A DNA stretch of 64,000 bases from Candidatus Bathyarchaeota archaeon (GTDB lineage Archaea > Thermoproteota > Bathyarchaeia > Bathyarchaeales > Bathycorpusculaceae): assembly GCA_026014685.1 (NCBI GenBank), contig JAOZHW010000011.1:62001-126000 (forward strand), in the 5' to 3' direction. The notes beneath the pieces were generated by a model that did not search any database, was not told where the DNA came from, and was given only the letters and a program-made list of their open reading frames with translations. A program made the translations under genes and the position numbers. Numbering within the stretch: position 1 is the stretch's first letter; every line of letters begins with the position of its first letter. This document shows, in pieces, positions 25,856-33,882 of this stretch.

Positions 25856-26094
25856 TTCAGAGCCTCCAGCAGCTTTTTACCCTTTTCAGTTATGGCATAT
25901 TTTGCGAGGTGCCGCGTCGAACTCTTCTGTATGAATCCGCCTTGAATCAGATAGTAAAAAATACTTTCGAAAGTGGCATGTGTTCCACCACATTGCAAAG
26001 TGTTCTGTTCAAGGTCAGTTCGACGCATTGCACAGCGACTGAGATCTTTAAGGATCATTGATGCAAGGTTCATTCTTTCAGTTAATCGTCTCAA
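25852..26094 (-). CDS. Winged-helix regulator inside the capsid operon
   Basis: An 80-residue archaeal winged-helix protein. Helices with LASMILKDLSRCAMRRTDLEQN and FESIFYYLIQGGFIQ are followed by a wing with HLAKYAITEKGKKLLEAL (each stretch is split by turns). It overlaps the portal start (ATGA) and lies 60 bases after the capsid gene. It may control structural-gene expression. Placement of a regulator between capsid and portal is unusual. Confidence 0.7.
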   Translation of the reverse strand: MRRLTERMNLASMILKDLSRCAMRRTDLEQNTLQCGGTHATFESIFYYLIQGGFIQKSSTRHLAKYAITEKGKKLLEALK

Positions 26095-26156
26095 TTAAAG
26101 TCCTCCAAAAGTTGTTTCGAAAAAAGGGGATGAAAGATTGGCCATCTGTTGTCACC

Positions 26157-27113
26157 TTATGTTAGGGTGGTTTTGATGTTGGTGAGTTTGGCGATGGCGT
26201 TGCTACGCAAAACACCTATACCGAAGCGAGTTGTGGCGCGGACACCGTACTTGCCGTTTTTGATGTCTTCCCAGTCTTCGACGGTTACATCTCGACGTAG
26301 AAGCATAACAGAAGCAACACGAGTGTCGATGGCATATGCAGTGCCGTTTGGAACAAGGGTGCTTGCTTGCACACGCATACCCAAGACGCTCGTTACGGTT
26401 GCTTCGTCGATGTCTGTTTGCCCAGACGGAAGATACTGCGCGTGGATAAATTTGTCGTCGTTTAACAGTTGATGAAGCTGGGTTTCGTTGACGGCTAAAA
26501 CGGTGGGTTTCCAATTTTGAGATCGCACTGCGTTATGTAAGCTGACTACACCCTTCCAGTCGAGAACTGCTCCACTGTTGTTTAGGGCACCTCCGCCTGC
26601 TAAATCAGCATCAGCCACAGCACCATAAAGCGCCAACACACGGTTGGTTTCTTGTTCGCCAAGAGCGCGGCCGACTTTTTCGACCATGCGGTTCATAACG
26701 TTCCAAGTGGCGTCTTCTAGGAACTCGCGGGTCCACTCTTCGGAGGATTCTGCTTGGATGTTGGTGTAGACGTCTGCGACGCCGTTTTTGGTGCCGCTTA
26801 AGCGTGTGGCGGCGCCTTCGGCGTAGCGGTAAGCAACTGCTTTTTGGTCAAGGGGGAAACGCTCCATTGGTTCGGTGGTTGACATGACGGTGATTATGTC
26901 TCGTCCAATCATCTCTGGGTAAGCGGCTTGCACGAGTGTGTCGTGTAGGCGACCCAGTGCCTGAGCGGAATCACTGAACAGGCCTTCTTTTATGCCTACT
27001 TCGCAGTAACGCCTCAGGAAGGGGTGGGTTGTGGTTTTATGTCTTTGAGTTTCGATGTGTTCTTTGAATTCGCTGTCGCCCTGAATTAGGGATTCAAAAA
27101 GTTTAGGCTTCAT
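26157..27113 (-). CDS. HK97-fold major capsid protein
   Basis: A 318-residue protein. The N-terminal arm is followed by ALGRLHDTLVQAAYPEMIG, the start of the HK97 fold in many archaeal and bacterial viruses. The E-loop and spine region carry TTEPMERFPLDQKAVAYRY, and the A-domain has NWKPTVLAVNETQLHQLL. It ends with the strand-rich region YGVRATTRFGIGVLR. It assembles the icosahedral shell. It is preceded by decoration and protease genes. Confidence 0.87.
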   Translation of the reverse strand: MKPKLFESLIQGDSEFKEHIETQRHKTTTHPFLRRYCEVGIKEGLFSDSAQALGRLHDTLVQAAYPEMIGRDIITVMSTTEPMERFPLDQKAVAYRYAEGAATRLSGTKNGVADVYTNIQAESSEEWTREFLEDATWNVMNRMVEKVGRALGEQETNRVLALYGAVADADLAGGGALNNSGAVLDWKGVVSLHNAVRSQNWKPTVLAVNETQLHQLLNDDKFIHAQYLPSGQTDIDEATVTSVLGMRVQASTLVPNGTAYAIDTRVASVMLLRRDVTVEDWEDIKNGKYGVRATTRFGIGVLRSNAIAKLTNIKTTLT

Positions 27114-27119
27114 TCTGGA

Positions 27120-27548
27120 TCACTTCTCCACGTTGATGAAAATCAGGTCACCATCTGATGCTGCTGACTCAAGCGCGGTTCCGAGTTTGCGGTTGTAGAA
27201 CACGGTGTAAGTTGCTGAGCCACCTTCATTGACTGGTTGGTCGACGAGTTGGGTGACTTTTGCGCCTGCCGCACTGCAGACCGCTTTGCCCCGCGTGATG
27301 ATGCCATCGGCGATGACTTTGACTCTGCCCCGCCTAAGCACTGGGCACATTTGGCCCGTCGAAGCGGTTTTTACTGCTATACCTATGTCGTCGTCTCCAC
27401 CTGGACTAGCAGAAACCTTGTCGTCAGCGCTCAAGTAGACGGGTGAGCCTTTAGTGATTGACGCTGCAGCTTCAAAAGACTCGATAACTGCGTTGGGGTC
27501 GTCTGTTTCTCCCGCGGCCATCCATGGTTTGTTGGTTAAATCAGTCAT
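27120..27548 (-). CDS. Capsid decoration protein (DUF2190-like)
   Basis: A 142-residue beta-rich protein with the AASITKGSPVYLSADDKVS, DDIGIAVKTASTGQMCPVLRRG and ADGIITRGKAVCSAAG patterns of head decoration proteins. It ends 6 bases before the capsid gene start and lies between protease and capsid, the usual place. It probably binds the capsid exterior and stabilises it. Confidence 0.75.
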   Translation of the reverse strand: MTDLTNKPWMAAGETDDPNAVIESFEAAASITKGSPVYLSADDKVSASPGGDDDIGIAVKTASTGQMCPVLRRGRVKVIADGIITRGKAVCSAAGAKVTQLVDQPVNEGGSATYTVFYNRKLGTALESAASDGDLIFINVEK

Positions 27549-27595
27549 TTTTCATCTTCTCGTTGGTTTTTCGTTTTCTCCGAGTTCATCCTCAG

Positions 27596-28516
27596 TTACT
27601 TGCGGTCAATTTTGTGACTATCCTGCATGTTGCGAAGACGATAGATAACCCTGTTAAGCTCTTGGCACATGCGCTGTGGTCCCAGACTCCAACTCCGCTG
27701 CACGATGTGGTTGGGCACAATTTCGTCTAGCATGCGAATGACTTGCTCGATTGGAACGGTGGGTTCTTTGGGTTTTTTGATCAAGCCTTCCGCCAAGTTG
27801 ACGGTTGACTTTGAAAATCCAGCAGGACTTTCCTGCTCTTGGAAACACTCGAGGATTTGGATGTTAGCCTCAGGTATCCCCGGAACCGCCACAAGGCTCA
27901 TCTCCGCGTTGTAGAGTCCATGAGGAACCTTACCGTTGACATAGTCGATGGTTTGGTAGTCTGCCCCGACGCTGACGTGGCGGATTAGGCCTTTTCTGAT
28001 TTTTTCTGCGGTTTCTTCATCGTAGATTTCTGCCGTGTAGTGGAGGTTTTGTCCGTCCCAGTGGGTGTCGGTGACTTTCCCTATTGCTTCTTCTGCAGAG
28101 ACATGTTCAAGATAGACGGGGGCATCAATCAGTTTGCCTGAGAACGCCTCCAGTTCTTCTGGGGTGTAGATGTTAAAGTTGCGGCTCATGCCAATCGTTA
28201 AAGCTACGCCCTCGATTCGCAGGGGTTTGTCGAGGACTTTCTCTTTGACCGTGAAGGGTAGAACCGCGCAGAGGTGCTCTTTAGTCGGTAGATGCAGCTT
28301 GTTAAACCATGCCTTCGCGTTTTCCAGCGTCCAACCTTTTTCTTTACTGAAAAGATAGCTTTGAATCGCCATCGTTTGCTTGCCTTTGGGCTTAGCTATT
28401 ATGGCTTGGATGCCTTCTTTCTCGTTTAAGGTAACAGTTTTTTGAGTGCCTTCTTGAAAGTCAGCGGGATTCTTGTGCCCGCTTTTGATGAATTTATCAG
28501 TTTGTTCCCATGACAT
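27596..28516 (-). CDS. Prohead protease
   Basis: A 306-residue protein from ATG 28516. The core (about residues 90-220) has the HK97 protease pattern: EGVALTIGMSRNFNIYTPEE, a His in APVYLEHVSAEEAIG, and a Ser in IRHVSVGADY as probable catalytic pair. An N-terminal leader with a lysine-rich region and a C-terminal helical part with VPIEQVIRMLDEI may act as scaffold. It cleaves scaffold and capsid during maturation. It is the first gene of the block. Confidence 0.8.
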   Translation of the reverse strand: MSWEQTDKFIKSGHKNPADFQEGTQKTVTLNEKEGIQAIIAKPKGKQTMAIQSYLFSKEKGWTLENAKAWFNKLHLPTKEHLCAVLPFTVKEKVLDKPLRIEGVALTIGMSRNFNIYTPEELEAFSGKLIDAPVYLEHVSAEEAIGKVTDTHWDGQNLHYTAEIYDEETAEKIRKGLIRHVSVGADYQTIDYVNGKVPHGLYNAEMSLVAVPGIPEANIQILECFQEQESPAGFSKSTVNLAEGLIKKPKEPTVPIEQVIRMLDEIVPNHIVQRSWSLGPQRMCQELNRVIYRLRNMQDSHKIDRK

Positions 28517-28591
28517 TTTACTAAACCTCACAGGTCTAACACACACTAAATAAGCAATGAAAATGAAAAGGCGAATTGTACCACCTGTTGT

Positions 28592-28617
28592 GCCACGCGT
28601 GGCCCACTCTGTGGGCC
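28592..28617. promoter_or_regulatory. Paired palindromes between protease and RHH genes
   Basis: GCCACGCGTGGC (28592-28603) is a perfect 12-bp palindrome. It adjoins an inverted repeat with arms GGCCCA and TGGGCC (28601-28606 and 28612-28617). They lie in the divergent promoter region between the viral block and the RHH gene. They could be operators for one of the RHH or winged-helix proteins here. Confidence 0.5.
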
Positions 28618-28659
28618 ATCCTGTGGGGTCAAATTCAAAAAATGGAGTAGTGGGGGTTA

Positions 28660-28857
28660 ATGGTTAGGCGATGTGTGGTTAAAGTTGTGCTTAGCAAGGA
28701 GCAAAGGGAAATTTTAACGGAGTTGTCGAGCAGGTTGGGTACAAGTGAGAGTGAGGCGTTGCGGATGGCGTTTATGGATTACGTTAAAGAACTAAGCTTG
28801 ATGGCTGAGACGCTGCATCGAGGTAAATCCCAGAATAGGGAAAATGTGAAGAGCTAG
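28660..28857 (+). CDS. Ribbon-helix-helix protein, 65 residues
   Basis: The N-terminal strand RRCVVKVVLSKEQREILTEL and the helix-turn-helix pair TSESEALRMAFMDYVKEL match the RHH_1 fold. It is divergent from the first viral gene, with palindromes between them, so it is a candidate repressor of the block. It resembles the N-terminal half of NikR only in fold; the metal-binding ACT-like domain is absent. Confidence 0.7.
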   Translation: MVRRCVVKVVLSKEQREILTELSSRLGTSESEALRMAFMDYVKELSLMAETLHRGKSQNRENVKS

Positions 28858-28905
28858 CTGGAACTTCGCGGTTGCTCTGTCGCCTCCTCCCCTCCCTTAT
28901 ATAAA
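28858..28905 (-). repeat. Dispersed intergenic repeat, copy C (divergent)
   Basis: Reading on the minus strand it begins TTTATATAAGGGAGGGGAGG at 28905. After a 22-base block of different sequence but equal length it has TTCCAGC, as in copy B. The distal hairpin is missing. It directly follows the RHH gene stop. Confidence 0.65.
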
Positions 28906-29036
28906 TAAAGTCACGTTGTGGATGTTTGCTGCTGTTTGGTTGCGGTTGCTCTTTTGCTTTAGAATAGATTGGGTTGGTTGGTGGACAGTTGGTTTCTATG
29001 GATTGATGTGGGCGGCGTAAAATTTTTATTTCTGAA

Positions 29037-29059
29037 CTTGTATATGTATGCTATACAAG
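29037..29059. promoter_or_regulatory. Operator-like inverted repeat before hsp20
   Basis: Arms CTTGTATA and TATACAAG are separated by 7 bases and overlap the TATA-like region 27 to 49 bases before the start at 29086. A heat-shock repressor site is a reasonable reading. The ArsR-like regulator encoded just downstream is a candidate binder. Confidence 0.5.
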
Positions 29060-29085
29060 TAAATCATGTATAGAGGTGGATTGAA

Positions 29086-29607
29086 ATGGTCGAAGACAAA
29101 CAAAGAAGGAAACCAACAGTATCACCAGCAACCCCTGGAACCTCAATAGCAAGAGTGAGGGAACAAGGATTAGAAAGAAGCATCGACGACATCTTCACCG
29201 AATTCCGAAGATCCTTCGACGACCTCATGCGACCCTTCTTCCCACTATACGAAACCACAGAATACAGGTTACCCACAAGATACGCCCAAGTTGACCTCAT
29301 CGACAACGGCGACTCCTTCACCGTAAACGCTGAACTTCCAGGGTTCACCAAAGACCAAGTAGACGTACAAATAAACAAAGACGGCTTAGCCATAAAAGCA
29401 GAATGCAAAGAAGAAAAACAAGAAGAACGCAAGAACTATCTGCACCGAGAACGCGCCTATTCCTCGCTGCAGCGGTTCATCGCTTTCCCAGAGGAAGTTG
29501 ACCCCTCTAAAGTTGAAGGTTCCATGAAAGATGGGGTTTTGGAGCTAAAGGTACCTAAGAAAGAACCTAAACCTGAAGAAAAACCCAGAAAAGTCGAACT
29601 CAAATAA
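29086..29607 (+). CDS. Hsp20/alpha-crystallin family small heat-shock protein
   Basis: A 173-residue cytosolic chaperone. The N-terminal arm includes LERSIDDIFTEFRRSFDDLM. The alpha-crystallin domain spans about residues 68-155, with YAQVDLIDNGDSFTVNAELPG and the GVLELKVPK signature near 150. An Arg/Glu-rich insert (ERKNYLHRERAYSS) is normal for the family. It binds unfolding proteins. It is followed 33 bases later by an ArsR-like regulator, probably in the same unit. Confidence 0.93.
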   Translation: MVEDKQRRKPTVSPATPGTSIARVREQGLERSIDDIFTEFRRSFDDLMRPFFPLYETTEYRLPTRYAQVDLIDNGDSFTVNAELPGFTKDQVDVQINKDGLAIKAECKEEKQEERKNYLHRERAYSSLQRFIAFPEEVDPSKVEGSMKDGVLELKVPKKEPKPEEKPRKVELK

Positions 29608-29640
29608 ACCCCCCCATCCTTTTTTTGTTAGGAGATCAAC

Positions 29641-30300
29641 ATGACCGAGCAAACTAAAATCGATTCAATGCTTAAAGCAATCGAAAACCCCATCAGAAGA
29701 AAAATAATCAAGCGACTAAGCCAAGAACCGAGTTATCCTCTCGAGTTATCAAAAGAAATCGGGGAAGCACAGCAACTCGTAACCAGCCACTTAGCGATTT
29801 TGGAGAAAGCGGGAATTGTAGGCTCAAGTCTTGTTGCCAGCCCCTTTGGGCCAAACAGACGGTCATATTTCCTCAAACAATCAGGCTACATTTCACTGAG
29901 TTTTGGACCGCATTTATTCAATGAGCAACTCTTTAACTTTCAAAATTTACCCCCAGAACTTTCAAGTCAAGCAGCAGAGTTTATGAAACGCATCGCCAAC
30001 ATCGAAAAATGCAGTAACGAAAACAAGATTGAACCTTTTTCCGTCCTGCTAAAAGACATCGACCATAAATTGTCGGAGCTTGAAAATGAAAAGACTGTTT
30101 TGCTTTTCATCCGCAACTTGGCGATGAAGCATGCGACACAGGAGTTGCAGACCCAAGATAAATCTCATGATGAGCGTAGAGTTCTACATTTCATCCTTGA
30201 TGAACGTTCCACAGATATCGAGAGCATTTCTAAGGCTTTGAATCTAAAAGAATCCATCGTGCGGGGTATGCTGGAAAAACTAAGAAATGACATACTGTAA
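29641..30300 (+). CDS. ArsR-like winged-helix transcription regulator
   Basis: A 219-residue protein. The winged helix at residues 8-80 has AIENPIRRKIIKRLSQEPSY and a recognition helix with QQLVTSHLAILEKAGIV, typical of archaeal ArsR-type regulators that include heat-shock repressors. A C-terminal part carries a coiled coil and a second DNA-binding-like unit (DERSTDIESISKALNLKESIV). It follows hsp20 and is likely co-expressed with it. The effector is unknown. Confidence 0.82.
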   Translation: MTEQTKIDSMLKAIENPIRRKIIKRLSQEPSYPLELSKEIGEAQQLVTSHLAILEKAGIVGSSLVASPFGPNRRSYFLKQSGYISLSFGPHLFNEQLFNFQNLPPELSSQAAEFMKRIANIEKCSNENKIEPFSVLLKDIDHKLSELENEKTVLLFIRNLAMKHATQELQTQDKSHDERRVLHFILDERSTDIESISKALNLKESIVRGMLEKLRNDIL

Positions 30301-30320
30301 CAAGACAGGAGATGCTACGT

Positions 30321-30557
30321 TTGCAGGTTTACCATATCAGAGAAAGCCCTACAAAGTACCACTGTTGCGATTGCGGAAAAAGGTTAGTATCCAGAGCAAA
30401 AACCCCTCACTGGCGAAGCATCCCCGCCGATCAGAAACGGTGCAGAAGCTGCTCCATGAAGCATAGACTCGAATTGAAACGTGCTAAAAAAGCCCTAAAC
30501 AGCTTCTTTGTTCATGCTGTGGAGCAACCTTCGATCTTAAAGCATGCAAAGTTATAG
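30321..30557 (+). CDS. Small zinc-finger protein
   Basis: A 78-residue basic protein with CCDCG and CRSC about 24 residues apart, a probable zinc ribbon, and a Lys/Arg-rich helix after it. The start is set by the Shine-Dalgarno: GGAG (30308-30311) touches the ATG at 30312 but stands 9 bases before TTG 30321, so TTG is preferred. It follows the regulator gene by about 20 bases. Function unknown. Confidence 0.6.
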   Translation: MQVYHIRESPTKYHCCDCGKRLVSRAKTPHWRSIPADQKRCRSCSMKHRLELKRAKKALNSFFVHAVEQPSILKHAKL

Positions 30558-30561
30558 GAGT

Positions 30562-31296
30562 TTATTGTAGCAAATTTTGAAGCAACTTGATTGCTGCCCA
30601 CGCGGCTAAGGCGCTTGTGTGAGGGTTGTCGGGGTGGGGTTGGTTTGCGAATTTTAAGTGCATTTCGCCGTAGCGCCACTTGACAGCGATTTCGTGTGTG
30701 TTGCGTGTTGTGGCGGGGTCAACCACGACTCTAACCTTGACCTTAACCGGTTTCACTGTTAATGCTAGTGTGGCGGCAACATTCATTTCCCGTGGAAACT
30801 GCTTTGCGGCTTCCTCAGCCTCACCTTCAAAAGTTACTGTCTCCTGTGTAACTTCTTTCCCCAGTGCCTTAGGGCTTTTGCGGGTGATTAGGGCAATTTC
30901 ATCTATGCCTGCGTTGGCTGCCGCTGCAATAGCGTCTAAGCCACCTATGGCACCCGCAGGAAAATGCACGCAAGGATTGCTGGTATCGTGGTCAAGTAGT
31001 GCGCCTGTGCTCATGAAAATAAGCTCCGCGCCTGAATTGACTAACCTGTCGAAGTATTGGTGGACTGCGCCTTGTCCTGCGGCTTCAACGATGACTTTGG
31101 GTTTAGCTTCTAACAATTCATCGAAGGTTGGAACGATTTTAACTGGAAAAGTAAGTAGATTCTTGAGTTTGATTGCTTGGTCAACGTCTATGTCAAAGAC
31201 TACCAACTCGTCGCAAGCTACGATTTTTCGTTGTATTGCCTCTGCCAAAACGGTGCCGATTGCACCGCAACCGATTAAACCTACCTTCTTTACCAT
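30562..31296 (-). CDS. nadX: L-aspartate dehydrogenase
   Basis: Oxidises aspartate to iminoaspartate with NAD(P), the first step of archaeal NAD synthesis. The 244-residue protein has the Rossmann motif GLIGCGAIGTVLAEAI at the N-terminus, FPAGAIGGLDAI in the middle, and the family hallmarks FPREMNVAATLALT and PDNPHTSALAAWAAIKLL near the C-terminus. Its start is 12 bases after the ValRS stop on the same strand, so the two may be co-transcribed. Length is normal. Confidence 0.93.
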   Translation of the reverse strand: MVKKVGLIGCGAIGTVLAEAIQRKIVACDELVVFDIDVDQAIKLKNLLTFPVKIVPTFDELLEAKPKVIVEAAGQGAVHQYFDRLVNSGAELIFMSTGALLDHDTSNPCVHFPAGAIGGLDAIAAAANAGIDEIALITRKSPKALGKEVTQETVTFEGEAEEAAKQFPREMNVAATLALTVKPVKVKVRVVVDPATTRNTHEIAVKWRYGEMHLKFANQPHPDNPHTSALAAWAAIKLLQNLLQ

Positions 31297-31307
31297 AAGA
31301 TTTTCAT

Positions 31308-33767
31308 CTAGTATTCGGGTTTAATGTAGACTTCGTACTGGGCTACTTGTCTACCGTTTGCTGTGCCTGTTTGGACGATGAGAGCTTCGATTTTAAGTGT
31401 TGCTTTGATATCGGCGGCTGCTCTACGGATTGCTTCGGCTACGGACTCATCTTTGGCGGTTACCGTGAGGTTCTTGATGGGCGCGTTTAGGGGTTTTTTG
31501 TTTTCAGCTTTATCGCGGCGAATTTCACTCATAACCGCTGTGACCAAGTCGCCGTCCTTCTCAGCCAATTCATCCACCAAAGCAGGGTTGAATTTGGGCC
31601 ACGCTGAAACCTGTATACTTGGGTAACCTTTACCTTCTTTGAACATGTACTGATAGATTTCCTCGGTCAGGTGCGGAATAACTGGAGCGAGAAGTTGTAG
31701 AATTCGATAGAGGACTTCGTAGAGGGTGTGCTGTGCGGCTGCGCAGTTAGCTTTGCCGTAGCTGTCGGGACGGTAGAGACGGTCTTTAACAGCTTCCACG
31801 TAGAAGTCGCAGAAGACATGCCAGGTGAAGTTGCGAATGGCGTCAAGTGCGATGTTAAATTGGCACCGCTCAAAGGCGTCTGTAACTTCTTTGGTTAACT
31901 TTTCAGTTTTACAAAGTATCCACTTGTCAAGAAGCTGCAGCTCCATTTCACCTTCTGCTTTGGGGTCATAATTTGCTAGCAGATTGCTTGCAAAACTCGA
32001 AACGTTCCAAAGCTTAACAAGGAAACGTCGACCGTACTCTACATCTTGAACGCGGTAAGGTATGTCTGAGCCTGTGGCTCCACCACCAGCGGCCCACTGA
32101 CGAACTGCGTCGGCGCCGTTTTTGTTGAGTACTTCGGGCGCGGCAGCGTAGTTTTTCAGCGATTTACTCATTTTTCTGCCATCTGCGCCTAAGACCATGC
32201 CGTTGATGAGTACGCTGTTGAAGGGTCGCATGTCGAAGAGGGCAAGGTGACGCACCATGAGGTAATAGGCCCATGTTCGGATGATGTCGGTGCCTGACGG
32301 GTGAATACTTGCAGGGAAAAGACGCTGCCAGTCTGGGCGGTCAGGCCAACCTGCGTGCACCGCGCAGGTTATTGAGCTATCCATCCAAGTGTCCATTACA
32401 TCTTGTTCGCCTTGGAAGTCTTTACCGCCACATTTGGGGCACTTCTCTATGCGTGGGCCCTCAAGTTTGGGGTCGATCGGTAGCCAATTTTCTTCAGCTA
32501 CAATCAACTCGCCACAGCCTTTGCAGGTCCAAACAGGAATCGGAGTAGCAAAAAGACGTTGACGGCTAATGACCCAGTCCCAATCCAAAGCTTTCGCCCA
32601 GTCAATTAGGCGGTTACGCATGTAATCAGGATACCAAGGTATGGCGTTAGCGTTCTCCTCCACTTTCGCGGTTAGCGCCATGGTTTTCATGAACCACTGT
32701 TTAACTTCAAGGATTTCAACAAGGGTTTTGCAGCGCTCGCAAACGCCGACTTCTTGCTGGATTTTTTCGCTCTTCTCAAGTAACCCTGCGGCTTTTAAGT
32801 CTTCAACTATGGCAGCCCTCGCCTGATTCACGTAGAGTCCCGCATATTTGCAGCCTGCTTCGCTGATTTGGCCGTTCTGCTGTATCAGGCGGATAACTGG
32901 GAGTTTGTGTTTTATGACTGTTTTTACGTCTTCTTTGTCACCGTAGGTGCAGATCTGCATTGCTCCAGTGCCGAATTTGGGGTCAACGGCTTCGTCGGCT
33001 ATTATCGTAACTTCTCGATTCATTAGGGGTACAGAGATTTTTCTACCGACATATTTGGCGTAGCGTTCGTCTTTAGGGTTAACCTCAACCGCGACGCATG
33101 CGGGGATAAACTCGGGACGAGATGTGGCGATTAAAAGGTACTCTTCGCTGCCTGCCAAGTGGAATTTGATGTAGTGTAAGGTGCCTTCTTTTTTTATGTG
33201 ATCGACTTCCGCGTCGGCTATGGCGGTCTCGTCACGTGGGCACCAATTGACGGGGTGCGTGCCCTGATACATATATCCCTTCTTGTAGAGCTGCACAAAA
33301 CTGAGTTGGGTGCGGCGCCAATAGTCAGGGTTCATTGTTTTGTATTCAGTCGTCCAGTCGATGGATGCACCGAGTTTTAGGATACCCTCTTTCATCATAC
33401 CGATGTACTTGTCAACAAGCTCGATACACCATTGCCTAAACTGTTCTGGGGGTACATCGCGTTTACGGATGTTTCGGGCTTTCTCAACCTGAATCTCTAT
33501 ACCTAATCCGTGACAATCCCAGCCCTGCGGGAACAGTACATTGAAGCCCTGCATTCGCTTGTAGCGGGCAACCATGTCAAAGTAGGTCCAGTTCAAGACG
33601 TTGCCCATGTGCAGTTCACCTGAGGGGTACGGCGGGGGCGTATCGATGCTGAATGGGACTCGGTTTTTGTCGTTCCAGTCGTAGCGGTTGATACCCATCT
33701 CTTCCCAGCGGGCTTGCCATTTAGCTTCAATTTCGGTGAAGTTGTAGTCTTTAGGCATAGGTTGCAT
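31308..33767 (-). CDS. valS: Valyl-tRNA synthetase, archaeal type
   Basis: Charges tRNA-Val. The 819-residue class I enzyme has IDTPPPYPSGELHMGN near residue 45-60, NWCPRDETAIADAEVDH near 170, an editing domain with ATSRPEFIPACVAVEV, zinc knuckles CERC and CKGCG/CPKCGG, the WVISRQRLFATPIPVW segment, and KMSKS near residue 532. A helical anticodon-binding domain follows. The HIGH motif reads HMGN, with Asn in place of the last His. Either Met 1 or Met 4 may be the start. Confidence 0.93.
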   Translation of the reverse strand: MQPMPKDYNFTEIEAKWQARWEEMGINRYDWNDKNRVPFSIDTPPPYPSGELHMGNVLNWTYFDMVARYKRMQGFNVLFPQGWDCHGLGIEIQVEKARNIRKRDVPPEQFRQWCIELVDKYIGMMKEGILKLGASIDWTTEYKTMNPDYWRRTQLSFVQLYKKGYMYQGTHPVNWCPRDETAIADAEVDHIKKEGTLHYIKFHLAGSEEYLLIATSRPEFIPACVAVEVNPKDERYAKYVGRKISVPLMNREVTIIADEAVDPKFGTGAMQICTYGDKEDVKTVIKHKLPVIRLIQQNGQISEAGCKYAGLYVNQARAAIVEDLKAAGLLEKSEKIQQEVGVCERCKTLVEILEVKQWFMKTMALTAKVEENANAIPWYPDYMRNRLIDWAKALDWDWVISRQRLFATPIPVWTCKGCGELIVAEENWLPIDPKLEGPRIEKCPKCGGKDFQGEQDVMDTWMDSSITCAVHAGWPDRPDWQRLFPASIHPSGTDIIRTWAYYLMVRHLALFDMRPFNSVLINGMVLGADGRKMSKSLKNYAAAPEVLNKNGADAVRQWAAGGGATGSDIPYRVQDVEYGRRFLVKLWNVSSFASNLLANYDPKAEGEMELQLLDKWILCKTEKLTKEVTDAFERCQFNIALDAIRNFTWHVFCDFYVEAVKDRLYRPDSYGKANCAAAQHTLYEVLYRILQLLAPVIPHLTEEIYQYMFKEGKGYPSIQVSAWPKFNPALVDELAEKDGDLVTAVMSEIRRDKAENKKPLNAPIKNLTVTAKDESVAEAIRRAAADIKATLKIEALIVQTGTANGRQVAQYEVYIKPEY

Positions 33768-33882
33768 GGTTAGTTGACTCCGTAAACTTGTTTGGTTAAA
33801 TGCTGTTGAATGTTTAAGTCTTACGCATCAGAGCCTGACTTGTATAGAAGAAAAATACCGCCTGAACTGATAATTCTCCAGT

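Larger units (their letters stand above)
17830..28516 (-). mobile_element. Head-and-tail structural block of a tailed provirus or domesticated particle
   Basis: About fourteen minus-strand genes, mostly with overlapping stop/start codons, encode prohead protease, decoration protein, HK97-fold capsid, portal, connector, head closure, tail terminator, tail tube, tail chaperone, gp10-like protein, tape measure and hub. No terminase, integrase, replication or lysis gene is present between the flanking host genes, and no att repeat or tRNA adjoins it. It is either a decayed provirus or a retained particle such as a gene-transfer agent. The gene identities are well supported; the biological status is open. 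Confidence 0.8.

Noticed and set aside
28660-28857. RHH protein as the missing NikR
   Set aside because: It has only the DNA-binding half and lacks the nickel-binding C-terminal domain.
30680-31324. 214-codon plus-strand frame
   Set aside because: Ser/Ala/Thr-rich antisense of aspartate dehydrogenase.
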